NCBI RefSeq assembly: GCF_019977315.1
Contig: NZ_AP024652.1
Coordinates: forward strand, 1,550,001 to 1,614,000
Reading direction: 5' to 3'
DNA length: 64,000 nucleotides
Origin: Arthrobacter sp. StoSoilB22
GTDB taxonomy: Bacteria > Actinomycetota > Actinomycetes > Actinomycetales > Micrococcaceae
The notes beneath the pieces were generated by a model, which had not been told where the DNA came from, made no database searches, and saw only the letters and a list, made by a program, of their open reading frames with translations. Within the stretch, counting starts at the first letter, position 1; each line of letters starts with the position of its first letter. The position numbers were made by a program, and so were the translations under genes. Shown here piece after piece: positions 16,627-24,830 of this stretch.

Positions 16627-17796
16627 GTGTTGACGGATCAGGCAGGCAAGGGAGTGCACCACCACACTCCAAGCCCGGAACATAGTGCACAAATTCCCTT
16701 GAGGACTGGCGGAGAGCTGCTCCAGTTGGTGTCGCCCGAGGGCGAACGCATCAGCCATCCAGAATTCGATATCTGGGTCAAGGACATTGGCGACGAACAC
16801 CTGTGCTCCTTGTACGAGGACATGACAGTCATTCGCCGTATCGACGCGGAGGCCACGGCCCTCCAGCGTCAGGGAGAGCTCGCACTGTGGCCGCCGTTGC
16901 TGGGTCAGGAAGCAGCGCAGATCGGCTCAAGCCGCTCGCTCCGGGACGATGACTTCGTTTTCCCCAGCTACCGCGAAAGCGGGGTGGCCTACGTACGTGG
17001 CGCCCACCTGTCCGAGATTGCCCGGGTATGGCGCGGAAACGCCTCCTATGGGTGGGATCCAATGCGCATCAACCTAGCGACGCCCCAGATCATTATTGGT
17101 TCGCAAAGTCTCCACGCCACCGGCTATGCCATGGGCGTTCAGTTGGATGGTGCCAATACCGCGGTACTTGCCTACTTTGGCGATGGCGCCACGAGTGAAG
17201 GCGACGTCAACGAGGCCATGGTCTTCGCAGCGAGCTACCAGGCTCCCGTGGTGTTCTTCTGCCAGAACAACCATTGGGCCATCTCCGAGCCCGTCCGCGT
17301 GCAGTCCCACGTCCAGTTGGCTGACAGGCCCACCGGCTTCGGCATCCCCAGTATGAGGGTTGATGGCAATGATGTGCTGGCTGTCATGGCTGCAACCCGT
17401 GTGGCGTTGGACCGGGCCCGCAAGGGTGGCGGACCTACGTTTATCGAGGCTGTGACATACCGCATGGGTCCGCACACTACCGCCGATGATCCCACCCGGT
17501 ACCGTGACCCCATCGAATTGGAGGACTGGGCTGCCAAGGACCCCATTCTGAGGCTGCGCAAGCTGCTCGAAGCCAAGGGCTTGCTGACTGACGACGTGGA
17601 AGCCAGGGTGAAGTCCAAGGCCGATGCTGTGGCCGCGGAACTGCGATCCAGCTGTATTGATATGCCGGACCCTGAACCGCTGGACGTTTTCAACCACGTT
17701 TACAGCACCCCCAACCCTTGGATTGAACGCCAGAGGGACCACTATTCGCGCTACCTGAACAGCTTCAACCAGCCCGCCGAGGAAGGTGCACTCTGA
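16627..17796 (+). CDS. bkdA: Branched-chain 2-oxoacid dehydrogenase E1 component, alpha subunit
   Basis: Thiamine-diphosphate-dependent decarboxylase subunit of the complex that converts 2-oxoisovalerate, 2-oxoisocaproate and 2-oxo-3-methylvalerate to acyl-CoA. The 389-residue product has GQEAAQIGSSRSL (about residue 92), the ThDP motif GDGATSEGDVNEAMVFAASY ending in FFCQNNHWAIS (residues about 180-215) and the phospho-loop region YRMGPHTTADDPTRYRD (about 275). The start is uncertain: GTG at 16627 with GGAAGG 12 bases upstream is preferred; TTG 16615 and GTG 16654 are alternatives. A pyruvate dehydrogenase E1 role is possible, but the context favours branched-chain acids. It overlaps bkdB by one base. 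Confidence 0.92.
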   Translation: MLTDQAGKGVHHHTPSPEHSAQIPLRTGGELLQLVSPEGERISHPEFDIWVKDIGDEHLCSLYEDMTVIRRIDAEATALQRQGELALWPPLLGQEAAQIGSSRSLRDDDFVFPSYRESGVAYVRGAHLSEIARVWRGNASYGWDPMRINLATPQIIIGSQSLHATGYAMGVQLDGANTAVLAYFGDGATSEGDVNEAMVFAASYQAPVVFFCQNNHWAISEPVRVQSHVQLADRPTGFGIPSMRVDGNDVLAVMAATRVALDRARKGGGPTFIEAVTYRMGPHTTADDPTRYRDPIELEDWAAKDPILRLRKLLEAKGLLTDDVEARVKSKADAVAAELRSSCIDMPDPEPLDVFNHVYSTPNPWIERQRDHYSRYLNSFNQPAEEGAL

Positions 17797-18806
17797 TGTC
17801 CAAGCTCACTTTTGCCCGGGCCATCAACGCCGGTCTCCGGAAGTCCCTCGAAAACGACCCCAAAGTGGTCCTCATGGGAGAAGACATCGGCTCGCTCGGT
17901 GGCGTCTTCCGCGTCACGGACGGGCTGCAGAAAGATTTCGGGAAGCACCGGGTCATCGATTCCCCTCTGGCCGAGTCAGGCATTATCGGCACCGCGGTTG
18001 GCTTGGCCTACCGCGGCTACCGGCCGGTGTGCGAGATCCAGTTCGATGGCTTCATCTACCCGGCGTTCGACCAGATTGTCAGCCAGGTAGCCAAGATGCA
18101 CTACCGCACGCAGGGACGGGTGAAGATGCCCATCACCATTCGTGTTCCTTTTGGTGGCGGAATCGGATCGCCGGAACACCACTCCGAATCACCCGAAGCG
18201 TATTTCACGCACACTTCCGGGTTGCGTGTGGTGGCGGTTTCCAACCCGCAGGATGCGTACACGATGATTCAGCAAGCCATTGCCTGCGATGATCCTGTGC
18301 TCTACTTCGAGCCTAAGCGCCGCTATCACGACAAGGGCGATGTGGACGAGACCCTTGACCTCTCCACTGCCCTTCCCCTGGATAAGGCTGCCGTGGTGAC
18401 CGCCGGCTCGGATGTCACGCTGGTGGCCTACGGTCCCCTCGTGAAGACTGCCAAGGATGCTGCCATGGCTGCCGCCGACGAAGGCATCTCGGTGGAAGTC
18501 ATCGATCTGCGCTCGCTGGCCCCCGTGGATTACCCGGTAGTGGAGGCCTCTGTCCGCAAGACCGGACGCTTGGTGATCACCCACGAGGCGGGGCAGTCCG
18601 GTGGCCTGGGCGCCGAGATCGCCGCCAGCATCACGGAGCGCTGCTTCCACTATCTGGAGTCCGCCCCGGTCCGCATCACCGGTTTCGATGTTCCGTACCC
18701 CTACTCGAAACTCGAGATGCACCACCTGCCGGATCTGGACAGGATTCTCGACGGCGTGGACCGCGCCCTGGGTCGGCGCAACTCGTTGAGTGGACTGGAA
18801 GGATGA
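17796..18806 (+). CDS. bkdB: Branched-chain 2-oxoacid dehydrogenase E1 component, beta subunit
   Basis: 336 residues, transketolase-type pyrimidine-binding and C-terminal domains. Landmarks: VLMGEDIGSLGGVFRVTDGL (about residue 25-44), DSPLAESGIIGTAVGLAYRG (about 55), and PFGGGIGSPEHHSESPEAYF (about 115) with the conserved His pair that supports ThDP chemistry. It forms the alpha2-beta2 E1 with the upstream subunit. It starts at an ATG that overlaps the bkdA stop by one base and itself overlaps bkdC by four, so all three are coupled. Confidence 0.95.
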   Translation: MSKLTFARAINAGLRKSLENDPKVVLMGEDIGSLGGVFRVTDGLQKDFGKHRVIDSPLAESGIIGTAVGLAYRGYRPVCEIQFDGFIYPAFDQIVSQVAKMHYRTQGRVKMPITIRVPFGGGIGSPEHHSESPEAYFTHTSGLRVVAVSNPQDAYTMIQQAIACDDPVLYFEPKRRYHDKGDVDETLDLSTALPLDKAAVVTAGSDVTLVAYGPLVKTAKDAAMAAADEGISVEVIDLRSLAPVDYPVVEASVRKTGRLVITHEAGQSGGLGAEIAASITERCFHYLESAPVRITGFDVPYPYSKLEMHHLPDLDRILDGVDRALGRRNSLSGLEG

Positions 18807-20254
18807 CCGCCACCATGATCAAGGAATTCAGGCTGCCGGACCTTGGCGAGGGCCTGACCGAATCGGAAATCCTGAGCTGGAAGGTAGCGGTGGGGGACAC
18901 CGTCACACTGAACCAGGTCATCGCCGAAGTTGAAACCGCCAAGGCAGTTGTGGAGTTACCCTCTCCGTTCGCGGGAGTGGTAGCAGAACTTCATGAGCAG
19001 CCCGGCACGGTGGTGGAAGTTGGCAAGCCCATCGTGTCGTTCGAGGTTGACGACGCCGGGTCCTCCAGCGGGCGTAGCTTGCCGGACAGCGGTGACCGGT
19101 CTGCTGGTGCTGGATCTGCTGGCGCTCCATCCGCTGGAGTCAGCGTCGCCGTCGAAACATCTGCCAATGGTTCGGCGGCAACCGCCGGCGTTGAAGCAGT
19201 GGGGACCCCGGCGAAACGTGAGCCGAACCTGGTGGGGTACGGCGCCGTCGTCGAGCACAGCGGCCGCCCGGCCCGCCGTGCCCGCGGTCACGTTCTGGCC
19301 GCGCATTCCGCACCGCCCGCGGCTCCGGCGCCAATCGAGCCTGCGGTGGCTCGTCTGGCAGAGGGGGACACCTCCGAACGTCCGCGGTCAACCCCGCCGG
19401 TGAGAAAACTGGCGCGCGATCTTGGCATTGATCTGAAACTCGTCCCCGGAACCGGCATGGGCGGGCTCATTACCCGCGAGGATGTTCAGAACTTCTCCGG
19501 TGCAACGGCAGCCGCAGCCCCGGCCGAGGGCCGGGTTTCTGAAGCAGGGGCTGAGCGCGAAACCCGCACTCCCATAAAGGGAGTCCGGAAGTTCACGGCC
19601 GCGGCCATGGTGCAGAGTGCTTTCACTGCGCCGCACGTTACCGAGTTCCTCACGGTGGACGTCACGGCCACCATGGAGTTGCTGGCAAGGTTGAAGGGCA
19701 ACAAGGCGTTCGAAGGCTACAAGCTCACTCCGCTGACCCTTGCGGCCAAGGCGGTCCTGGTGGCGCTGCGGAACAACCCGTCGCTGAACTCGCGGTGGGA
19801 TGACGCCAGCCAGGAAATTGTCCAGTTCAACTACGTCAACCTGGGCATAGCGGCCGCCACGCCCCGAGGCCTGACGGTCCCGAACATCAAGGATGCGGAC
19901 CGGCTTACCCTTCGTGAGCTTTCCACGGCGCTGACTGAACTGACGGATACCGCGCGTGCAGGCAAGACGTCGCCGTCGGAGCTGTCCGGCGGCACCATCT
20001 CCATCACCAACATCGGCGTGTTCGGAATCGACGCCGGCACCCCCATCCTGAACCCGGGAGAGGCTGCCATTGTGGCGTTGGGTGCTGTGCGGAAGGCGCC
20101 GTGGGTGGTGAATGACCAACTCGCTGTCCGGCAGGTCATGTCACTTAGCCTGTCCTTCGACCACCGCCTGGTGGACGGGGAACAGGGATCGCGATTCCTT
20201 GCCGACCTCGGGGCGATCCTTGCCGACCCCGCAATGGTGATGACCATGATCTAG
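18803..20254 (+). CDS. bkdC: Branched-chain 2-oxoacid dehydrogenase E2 (lipoyl dihydrolipoyl acyltransferase)
   Basis: 483 residues. An N-terminal lipoyl domain (residues 4-80) has the lipoyl-Lys motif EVETAKAVVELPSP; an Ala/Ser/Gly-rich linker (about 85-190) follows; a peripheral-subunit-binding domain for E3/E1 (about 195-235, PPVRKLARDLGIDLKLVPGT); and the catalytic acyltransferase domain (about 255-480) with the active-site DHRLVDGEQG near the C-terminus. A single lipoyl domain is usual for bkd-type E2. No E3 (lipoamide dehydrogenase) gene lies nearby, so it is shared with other complexes. The operon ends here, before a GC-rich stem-loop. Confidence 0.95.
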   Translation: MTATMIKEFRLPDLGEGLTESEILSWKVAVGDTVTLNQVIAEVETAKAVVELPSPFAGVVAELHEQPGTVVEVGKPIVSFEVDDAGSSSGRSLPDSGDRSAGAGSAGAPSAGVSVAVETSANGSAATAGVEAVGTPAKREPNLVGYGAVVEHSGRPARRARGHVLAAHSAPPAAPAPIEPAVARLAEGDTSERPRSTPPVRKLARDLGIDLKLVPGTGMGGLITREDVQNFSGATAAAAPAEGRVSEAGAERETRTPIKGVRKFTAAAMVQSAFTAPHVTEFLTVDVTATMELLARLKGNKAFEGYKLTPLTLAAKAVLVALRNNPSLNSRWDDASQEIVQFNYVNLGIAAATPRGLTVPNIKDADRLTLRELSTALTELTDTARAGKTSPSELSGGTISITNIGVFGIDAGTPILNPGEAAIVALGAVRKAPWVVNDQLAVRQVMSLSLSFDHRLVDGEQGSRFLADLGAILADPAMVMTMI

Positions 20255-20273
20255 CGGTAACCGAAGCTGCGCC

Positions 20274-20324
20274 GGCCCATCCCTTTACGAGTGCTTGCAG
20301 GAAACTGCAGCTAAGGGGTGGGCC
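20274..20324 (+). terminator. Stem-loop after bkdABC (probable terminator)
   Basis: GGCCCATCCCTT (20274-20285) pairs with AAGGGGTGGGCC (20313-20324), 12 bp with one wobble; an inner TTGCAG/CTGCAG stem can also form. No T-tract follows. It lies 20 bases after the bkdC stop in the convergent spacer. Confidence 0.6.
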
Positions 20325-20379
20325 GTCGCGCATTAAGCCTGAACTAAAGCCCGCGTCAGTCTTCGGAGGGTCGGTTCTA

Positions 20380-20425
20380 CGCTGGCTCGGTTCTTCGCTG
20401 GCTCGGTCTTCGGTGGCTCAGTCTT
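20380..20425. repeat. Three tandem 15-16 bp units across the 3' end of the epimerase gene
   Basis: CGCTGGCTCGGTTCTT, CGCTGGCTCGGTCTT and CGGTGGCTCAGTCTT follow head to tail; the third contains the epimerase stop codon (TCA at 20418-20420 on this strand). Confidence 0.9.
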
Positions 20426-21290
20426 CCGTGGGGGTCGTCCGGTTGGAGTGGTACGTGCGCCAGCTGTGCTCCGGTTCAAAACTCAGCAGCCTGCGCGCCT
20501 TGTCAATGGACAGCATGGTTTCGTGCTCGCCCAGTTCTTTGAGGACCTCGACGCCGGGAAAGACTTCCGCAGCCAGATCAGCGCTGCTCCGGCTCATCAC
20601 AGTATCGGCCGCGGCAATGATGAAAGTTTCAAAGCCCGGTTCACCATGTTCCAAGGCCCTGACCACAGCCAGGGCACCGTCGCGGGCATCAATGTAGCCC
20701 CACAGATTCCATTTCCGAAGGTTTGCGTCAGAGTCGAAAGACGGGAAGGCATCGTAGTCCTCGGGGTCCATGACGTTGGAGAAGCGCAGCGCCGTGATGC
20801 TCAGTTCCGGATCCCATCGTGTGAGCTGGATGGCCATCTGCTCCTCAAGATGCTTGACCAGTGAGTAGGTGCTTTCCGGACGGGCCGCGTACTCCTCATC
20901 CACGGGAATGTAGGGAGGTGCGATGTCGAAAGGGAGCCCCAGGACTGTCTCGCTGGAGGCATAGACCACCTTCTTGATGCCTGCCCTTCGTGCCGCTTGA
21001 AACACGTTGTACGTGGACACCATGTTGTTCTCGAAAATCGCGGCGTCGGGGGCGAGACCCGGAGCGGGGATGGCGGCCAAGTGAACAATTGCGTCCAAGC
21101 CATGGTGCTGGTCGTCCAAGCCCAGGATGACATCCACGACCTGCCCATAGTTGCGCAGATCAACGCTTACGTAGCCCTTCCCGCGGATGCCGGCTCGGTC
21201 CATGTTGAGCACCTGGTGGCCGTCCTGCGTGAGCCGCCGAACCACGCTTCTGCCCAGTTTCCCGCTTCCGCCCGTGACAGCAATCCTCAT
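20418..21290 (-). CDS. NAD(P)-dependent epimerase/dehydratase (SDR family)
   Basis: 290 residues of the extended short-chain dehydrogenase family. The nucleotide-binding Rossmann motif is TGGSGKLGRSVV (residues 6-17), followed by DLRNYGQVVD (acidic tip), LDAIVHLAAIP (about 67) and YASSETVLG (about 109); the catalytic Tyr/Lys are in TYSLVKHLEE (about residue 142-146). The C-terminal part is short, as in uronate dehydrogenases and uncharacterised sugar-nucleotide epimerases; the substrate is unknown. Its ATG follows four tandem AGGAG-containing units, and short tandem repeats also cover its stop codon. It sits alone between the bkd operon and the HNH gene. Confidence 0.88.
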   Translation of the reverse strand: MRIAVTGGSGKLGRSVVRRLTQDGHQVLNMDRAGIRGKGYVSVDLRNYGQVVDVILGLDDQHHGLDAIVHLAAIPAPGLAPDAAIFENNMVSTYNVFQAARRAGIKKVVYASSETVLGLPFDIAPPYIPVDEEYAARPESTYSLVKHLEEQMAIQLTRWDPELSITALRFSNVMDPEDYDAFPSFDSDANLRKWNLWGYIDARDGALAVVRALEHGEPGFETFIIAAADTVMSRSSADLAAEVFPGVEVLKELGEHETMLSIDKARRLLSFEPEHSWRTYHSNRTTPTED

Positions 21291-21340
21291 TTAGCGCTCC
21301 TAGACATTTGTGCTCCTAGACTTTTGGTGCTCCTGGACAT
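21287..21340 (-). CDS. Possible 17-codon leader ORF coupled to the epimerase gene
   Basis: In the repeat leader, ATG at 21340 (and an in-frame ATG at 21307) reads MSRSTKSLGAQMSRSAK and stops at a TGA that overlaps the epimerase ATG (AAATGA). Both ATGs follow an AGGAG-containing repeat. The short overlap would suit translational coupling or re-initiation. Whether it is translated is unproven. Confidence 0.4.
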   Translation of the reverse strand: MSRSTKSLGAQMSRSAK

Positions 21341-21351
21341 TTTGTGCTCCT
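21297..21351 (-). repeat. Four tandem 16-17 bp units, each with an AGGAG Shine-Dalgarno core
   Basis: On the minus strand AGGAG starts at 21351, 21334, 21317 and 21301, each followed by a C-rich/A-rich spacer; the first, third and fourth are followed by an ATG (21340, 21307 and the gene start 21290). The block is effectively a tandemly repeated ribosome-binding-site/start module. Confidence 0.9.
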
Positions 21352-21360
21352 GGCTATGGG

Positions 21361-21784
21361 GCCGAACCTAACCCGCGATTCCTCGCCGGTTCAGCAAGGC
21401 TTAGGTTTTCCAGCCTAGGTGGCACATCTGTTGAGTGCAGCCCTTAAGGCAGGCCCTGTGAGTCCTAGGAAAACCGGAACAACCCGCAGGCGTGCGTGTT
21501 GCCGGAGAACCCACGTCAAAACAGAGGCGGCAGTCATCGGGCGGCGGGCGGCGGGCAGTGGGCAGCGAGCAGTAGGCGGTAGTCAGCTGCTAGCGGCGAT
21601 GAGGAAATGAGGGCCCGGTACAGGCTATGCACCGATCGCCCTCCCCAAAGTCCGCGTCAGGCGCCCGTCCCCTCGGGTCAGGCCCCGCACACCGTTTTCA
21701 GGCAATCCCGTTCAGGCAGTCCCGTTCAGGCAGTCCCATTGAGCCCATTCAGACAGACCCGCGTGGGGTTGTTGTGGGTTGGGT
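21361..21784. other. Intergenic region between HNH gene and epimerase leader
   Basis: About 420 bases downstream of the HNH gene and upstream of the epimerase. It contains GGC-GG/CAGTGGGCAG-like low-complexity sequence near 21540-21590, three tandem 14-bp units at 21697-21738, and a run of G-clusters with T-rich spacers near 21765-21800. Short ORFs here have no convincing start context. No promoter could be assigned, although one for the epimerase must lie near 21350-21400. Confidence 0.5.
21697..21738 (+). repeat. Three tandem 14-bp units
   Basis: TTCAGGCAATCCCG, TTCAGGCAGTCCCG and TTCAGGCAGTCCCA lie head to tail; a degraded fourth copy (TTCAGACAGACCCG) starts near 21748. Confidence 0.9.
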
Positions 21785-23986
21785 TTATGTTCGTTGGGGT
21801 GTGTGGTGGTGGTTGCGTCGGGGTTTTTGGTGGGGGTCGATGTGGGGTGGGGGGATGAACCAGGGGGCGCCGGTTGTCATGTCGATGCGCCATTGTTCTT
21901 TGTGGATGATGTGGTGGTGGTGACTGCAGAGCAGGGTGCCGTTGTCTGTGCCTGTGGTGCCGCCGTGGGACCAGTAGGTGGTGTGGTGGGCTTCGCACCA
22001 GGGTGCGGGCATGGTGCAGTCGGGGAAGGTGCAGCCTTGGTCGCGGGCGGTGATGGCTTTGCGGATGTGGGGTGGGAAGATCCGGGTGGTGCGGCCGATG
22101 TCCAGGATTCGGGAGTCGCTGCCGAGTAGGACGGGGATGATGTCGGCGTCGCAGGCGATTTTGCGGATGGTGGTGGGGTGGATCGGGCCCAGGAACGTCG
22201 CTGTCCCTGTGCTGAGCCGGTACCGCGAAGCGCCGGTGCCGGGTTGGTTGGGCGTGTTTGGCTGGTTCGGGGCCGTGGCGGAGCCGCTGGATTGGTCGGC
22301 TTGGCGGGTTGTTCTATTTTGGGCTGCGTGGCCGGGCCCGGTGAGCTGGGTGAAGAGGTCGCGGTGGTCGATGGTGACGGTGAGTTGGGGTCGGAGTCCG
22401 CCGTTGGAGGGCAGCTTGCCGGTGCTCATCGCGACGCTGCAGGCACCGACGAGGCCGTTGAGGAGTTTCTGGGCCCTCGAACGCCGGTCCAGGTCCGGGC
22501 CGTCAGCGGTGTCCTTACCAGCTGAGTCTGTGGAAGCCGGGCTGAAGACTGCTGATGCGTGCGTTGGTGATGCGTGCACGGGTGATGCCTGCGGTGTTGA
22601 TGCGTGCATGGGTGATGCGTGTGGTCCGTGACCGTGCGAGGTTTCGTTGGTTCGTCCGTGACCGGCACCGGTAATGGGGGAGCTGGCGGGTGCTGTGTCG
22701 GGTGGTGCGGTGGTGAGGCGTGGGTTGGTGGCGGTGTTCATGGTGGTGGTGAGGGTTTCGTATTGTTCGCCGGTGGCGAAGATTTCGATGTGGTGGAGTC
22801 CGTAGCGGCGTCGGCGGCGTAGGAACGCGCCTTGGTGTTGGCGGAGGATTTCTTCGGTGGGTTCGGGGCCGTCGTGGTCTATCAGGTCGGTCCAGCGTCG
22901 GGCCATCTTGGTGACGAAGTCCGGGTCGGTTTCGATGGCGGTGGTGGTGAGGGCGTGCTCCATCCGGGTGAGCATTTCTTCATCGGCGAGGTGCCGGACT
23001 TTGTCCAGGGCGGCGCTGATGATCGACGCCGAGCGTGAGGGCAGCTCTCCGGAGGCGAGGGCGTCGGCGAGGGCTTCGCGGCGGGCCGGGACGTCCTGCC
23101 CGGTCATCCCGGTGTGGGAGAGGGCATCGGTAGCGAGGGCGAGCCTGCGCCGGGCTTCAGCGATACCGATCCGCAACCGGGCCCGAAGGAACTCCGCCGT
23201 GTTCCGGTACCCATCATCCACGACGCTGGCAGGAGCTGTGACCTTCGAATCCGGGACGTGTTCGGTCCAGCCGGTCCGCCATTCCGGCGCTGCCGCTGAC
23301 GCCCCCGGCCGAGCTTGCAGTGCTTGCTTTCGGGTCCGTTCCACCGCCTGAGCAGCGACCACCTGCAAATACTCCACCGACCGCGAGATCTCCTCGACCC
23401 TGCCCGCGAAATCAGCCGCCTCAACGAATCCCAACAACCGCACCTCATCTGCCGCGGACAAGCGTGCGGAGTCAAGAAGCGCAGCGCCCTCGTCAAGGAG
23501 CGTAGAGAAGTCCGATCCCGAAACGGCAGTGGGTTCAGGAATCTGCCCGTGCTGGCGTTGAATCGGCCGATCAGAGTCCAGGCTGGAGTGGGCCCAGGCC
23601 TTCCGCCGTGGGTCGAGCGTCAAGGCCGTGTTGTCGACCTGTGCACGTGTGGTGGGGGCGGCGGTGGACTTCGAAATCCGGGCAAAGTTAGCCTCGCCGC
23701 TGAGATGCTGTGGGCTGTTGAGCCCGCCGGGAGCCTTGTCCGGCGCAGTTCCGTGGAGTCGCCCAGCGTCCTTGTGCAGTCTGTCGCCGTACAGCCGACC
23801 AGTATCGTTGGCCATTCCAACGCCGTGGAAATGTTCGATCACCGTGATGTGCGCCGTCGAATCGGTACGCCCGGCCTTGATCAAGTGCGGCGTCCTCCCA
23901 CTGCGCTGTGACCGCACCGCGGCCAGGGCAGCAACAGCAGGGGACGATTCCGCCCATGATGCCGTCGACTGCGCCAAGTTCTCCAT
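21785..23986 (-). CDS. DUF222-domain HNH endonuclease family protein
   Basis: 733 residues. The N-terminal ~130 residues are low-complexity and poorly conserved in kind. A DUF222 region (about 150-400) contains FVEAADFAGRVEEISRSVEY and RLRIGIAEARRRLALATDAL. The C-terminal HNH domain starts near residue 652 with CTFPDC, then CEAHHTTYWSHGG and LLCSHHHHIIH, giving the zinc Cys pairs and the His-His core. Before it lies a short tandem repeat of HASP-type pentapeptides (about residues 470-500). These proteins occur in many copies in Arthrobacter and in mycobacteria (13E12 repeat family); their biological role is unsettled. AT-rich sequence, but no clear ribosome-binding site, precedes the ATG at 23986. 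Confidence 0.9.
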   Translation of the reverse strand: MENLAQSTASWAESSPAVAALAAVRSQRSGRTPHLIKAGRTDSTAHITVIEHFHGVGMANDTGRLYGDRLHKDAGRLHGTAPDKAPGGLNSPQHLSGEANFARISKSTAAPTTRAQVDNTALTLDPRRKAWAHSSLDSDRPIQRQHGQIPEPTAVSGSDFSTLLDEGAALLDSARLSAADEVRLLGFVEAADFAGRVEEISRSVEYLQVVAAQAVERTRKQALQARPGASAAAPEWRTGWTEHVPDSKVTAPASVVDDGYRNTAEFLRARLRIGIAEARRRLALATDALSHTGMTGQDVPARREALADALASGELPSRSASIISAALDKVRHLADEEMLTRMEHALTTTAIETDPDFVTKMARRWTDLIDHDGPEPTEEILRQHQGAFLRRRRRYGLHHIEIFATGEQYETLTTTMNTATNPRLTTAPPDTAPASSPITGAGHGRTNETSHGHGPHASPMHASTPQASPVHASPTHASAVFSPASTDSAGKDTADGPDLDRRSRAQKLLNGLVGACSVAMSTGKLPSNGGLRPQLTVTIDHRDLFTQLTGPGHAAQNRTTRQADQSSGSATAPNQPNTPNQPGTGASRYRLSTGTATFLGPIHPTTIRKIACDADIIPVLLGSDSRILDIGRTTRIFPPHIRKAITARDQGCTFPDCTMPAPWCEAHHTTYWSHGGTTGTDNGTLLCSHHHHIIHKEQWRIDMTTGAPWFIPPPHIDPHQKPRRNHHHTPQRT

Positions 23987-24058
23987 GAATAAATCAAATC
24001 ATTGGGGTCTGACATTTTTAGCGCAACGTTCAAAGACGGCCCCAACCGACGGAAAAAA

Positions 24059-24748
24059 TCAGGCAGACGTCAGAGCAGCGAAAGCCATCTGTTCCAGGAT
24101 GGGCCTGGCGGACTTCACAGCAATTTTCCTGCCGTGGTGGCGCACCGAGTGGGGTGTGGAATTGATCAATCCAAAGGCTGCGTGTGCCCGAACCCGGAGG
24201 CCGGCGACATCTGCGTCGGTGTGAATACGGGCCAGGACGTCAACCCACGTTTCAACGTAACTGCGCTGGAGGGATCTGACTTCTGCTTGGTCGGCATCGC
24301 TGAGACTTCCGAAGTCCCGGTCCTGGACACGGATGACGTCTGGATTGCTGAGCGCGAAATCAACCTGGAACCGGATCAGGCCCTTCAGTGCGGACCGGGG
24401 ATCGTCCGACTCCGATACCACCTGCAATCCGCCGTCCAGGAGGTCGCGGCTGACACTGAGGAGAAGTTCGCCAAGGACCGCTTGCTTGCCCGGAAAATGC
24501 CGGTAGACGGCGGGTCCACTGACTCCCGCTGCTGCTCCGAGGTCTTCAAGGGACACCCGGGTGAAGCCGTTCTCGGCAAACAGTCCGGCGGCTGCAGACA
24601 ATAAGGCCAGCCTTCGGAGCTCCTTCGCCTGACCGCGTTGGGTGGCGGGGGTCTGAGTGCTGTTGATACTTGCTTCCTGACCTCCGGTCACGTTTTCCTC
24701 CTTGGCCAGTTCAGTCCCTGTACTTGCGGGACCTACTGTGCTGGACAT
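24059..24748 (-). CDS. TetR-family transcriptional regulator of the leucine/acyl-CoA operon
   Basis: 229 residues from the ATG at 24748 (a GTG at 24751 is one codon earlier). An N-terminal tail of ~40 residues is followed by the TetR helix-turn-helix (about 43-90: LLSAAAGLFAENGFTRVSLE and VSGPAVYRHFPGKQAVLGEL) and an all-helical ligand domain. It is divergent from the acyl-CoA carboxylase operon, with an AT-rich palindrome TAAC...GTTA between them, so repression relieved by an acyl-CoA intermediate is the likely mode, as with other TetR regulators of such operons. Confidence 0.9.
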   Translation of the reverse strand: MSSTVGPASTGTELAKEENVTGGQEASINSTQTPATQRGQAKELRRLALLSAAAGLFAENGFTRVSLEDLGAAAGVSGPAVYRHFPGKQAVLGELLLSVSRDLLDGGLQVVSESDDPRSALKGLIRFQVDFALSNPDVIRVQDRDFGSLSDADQAEVRSLQRSYVETWVDVLARIHTDADVAGLRVRAHAAFGLINSTPHSVRHHGRKIAVKSARPILEQMAFAALTSA

Positions 24749-24752
24749 CACA
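24737..24752. promoter_or_regulatory. Crp/GlxR-like site overlapping the TetR start
   Basis: TGTGCTGGACATCACA matches TGTGA-N6-TCACA at 9 of 10 positions and is extended to ACTGTG...CACAGT. It overlaps the TetR gene start and lies ~80 bases before the carboxylase gene. Confidence 0.4.
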
Positions 24753-24764
24753 GTTAATAAAGAC

Positions 24765-24782
24765 TAACCTAAATTTCAGTTA
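24765..24782. promoter_or_regulatory. Candidate TetR operator
   Basis: TAACCTAAATTTCAGTTA is an imperfect 18-bp palindrome (TAAC/GTTA arms, AAATTT core) between the divergent genes. A related half-site ACTAACCGAAAT lies at about 24789-24800, next to ACTAACCTAAAT at 24763. Confidence 0.6.
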
Positions 24783-24830
24783 CGTGGCACTAACCGAAAT
24801 GGCCTGTGGCCGGGAATGGAACAGGGGTCA

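Noticed and set aside
20380..21351. CRISPR array from the short repeats around the epimerase
   Set aside because: Units are head to tail with no spacers, too short, and no cas genes are near.
21785..23986. Insertion sequence or transposon carrying the HNH gene
   Set aside because: No terminal inverted repeats or target duplications were seen, and the protein is not a transposase.
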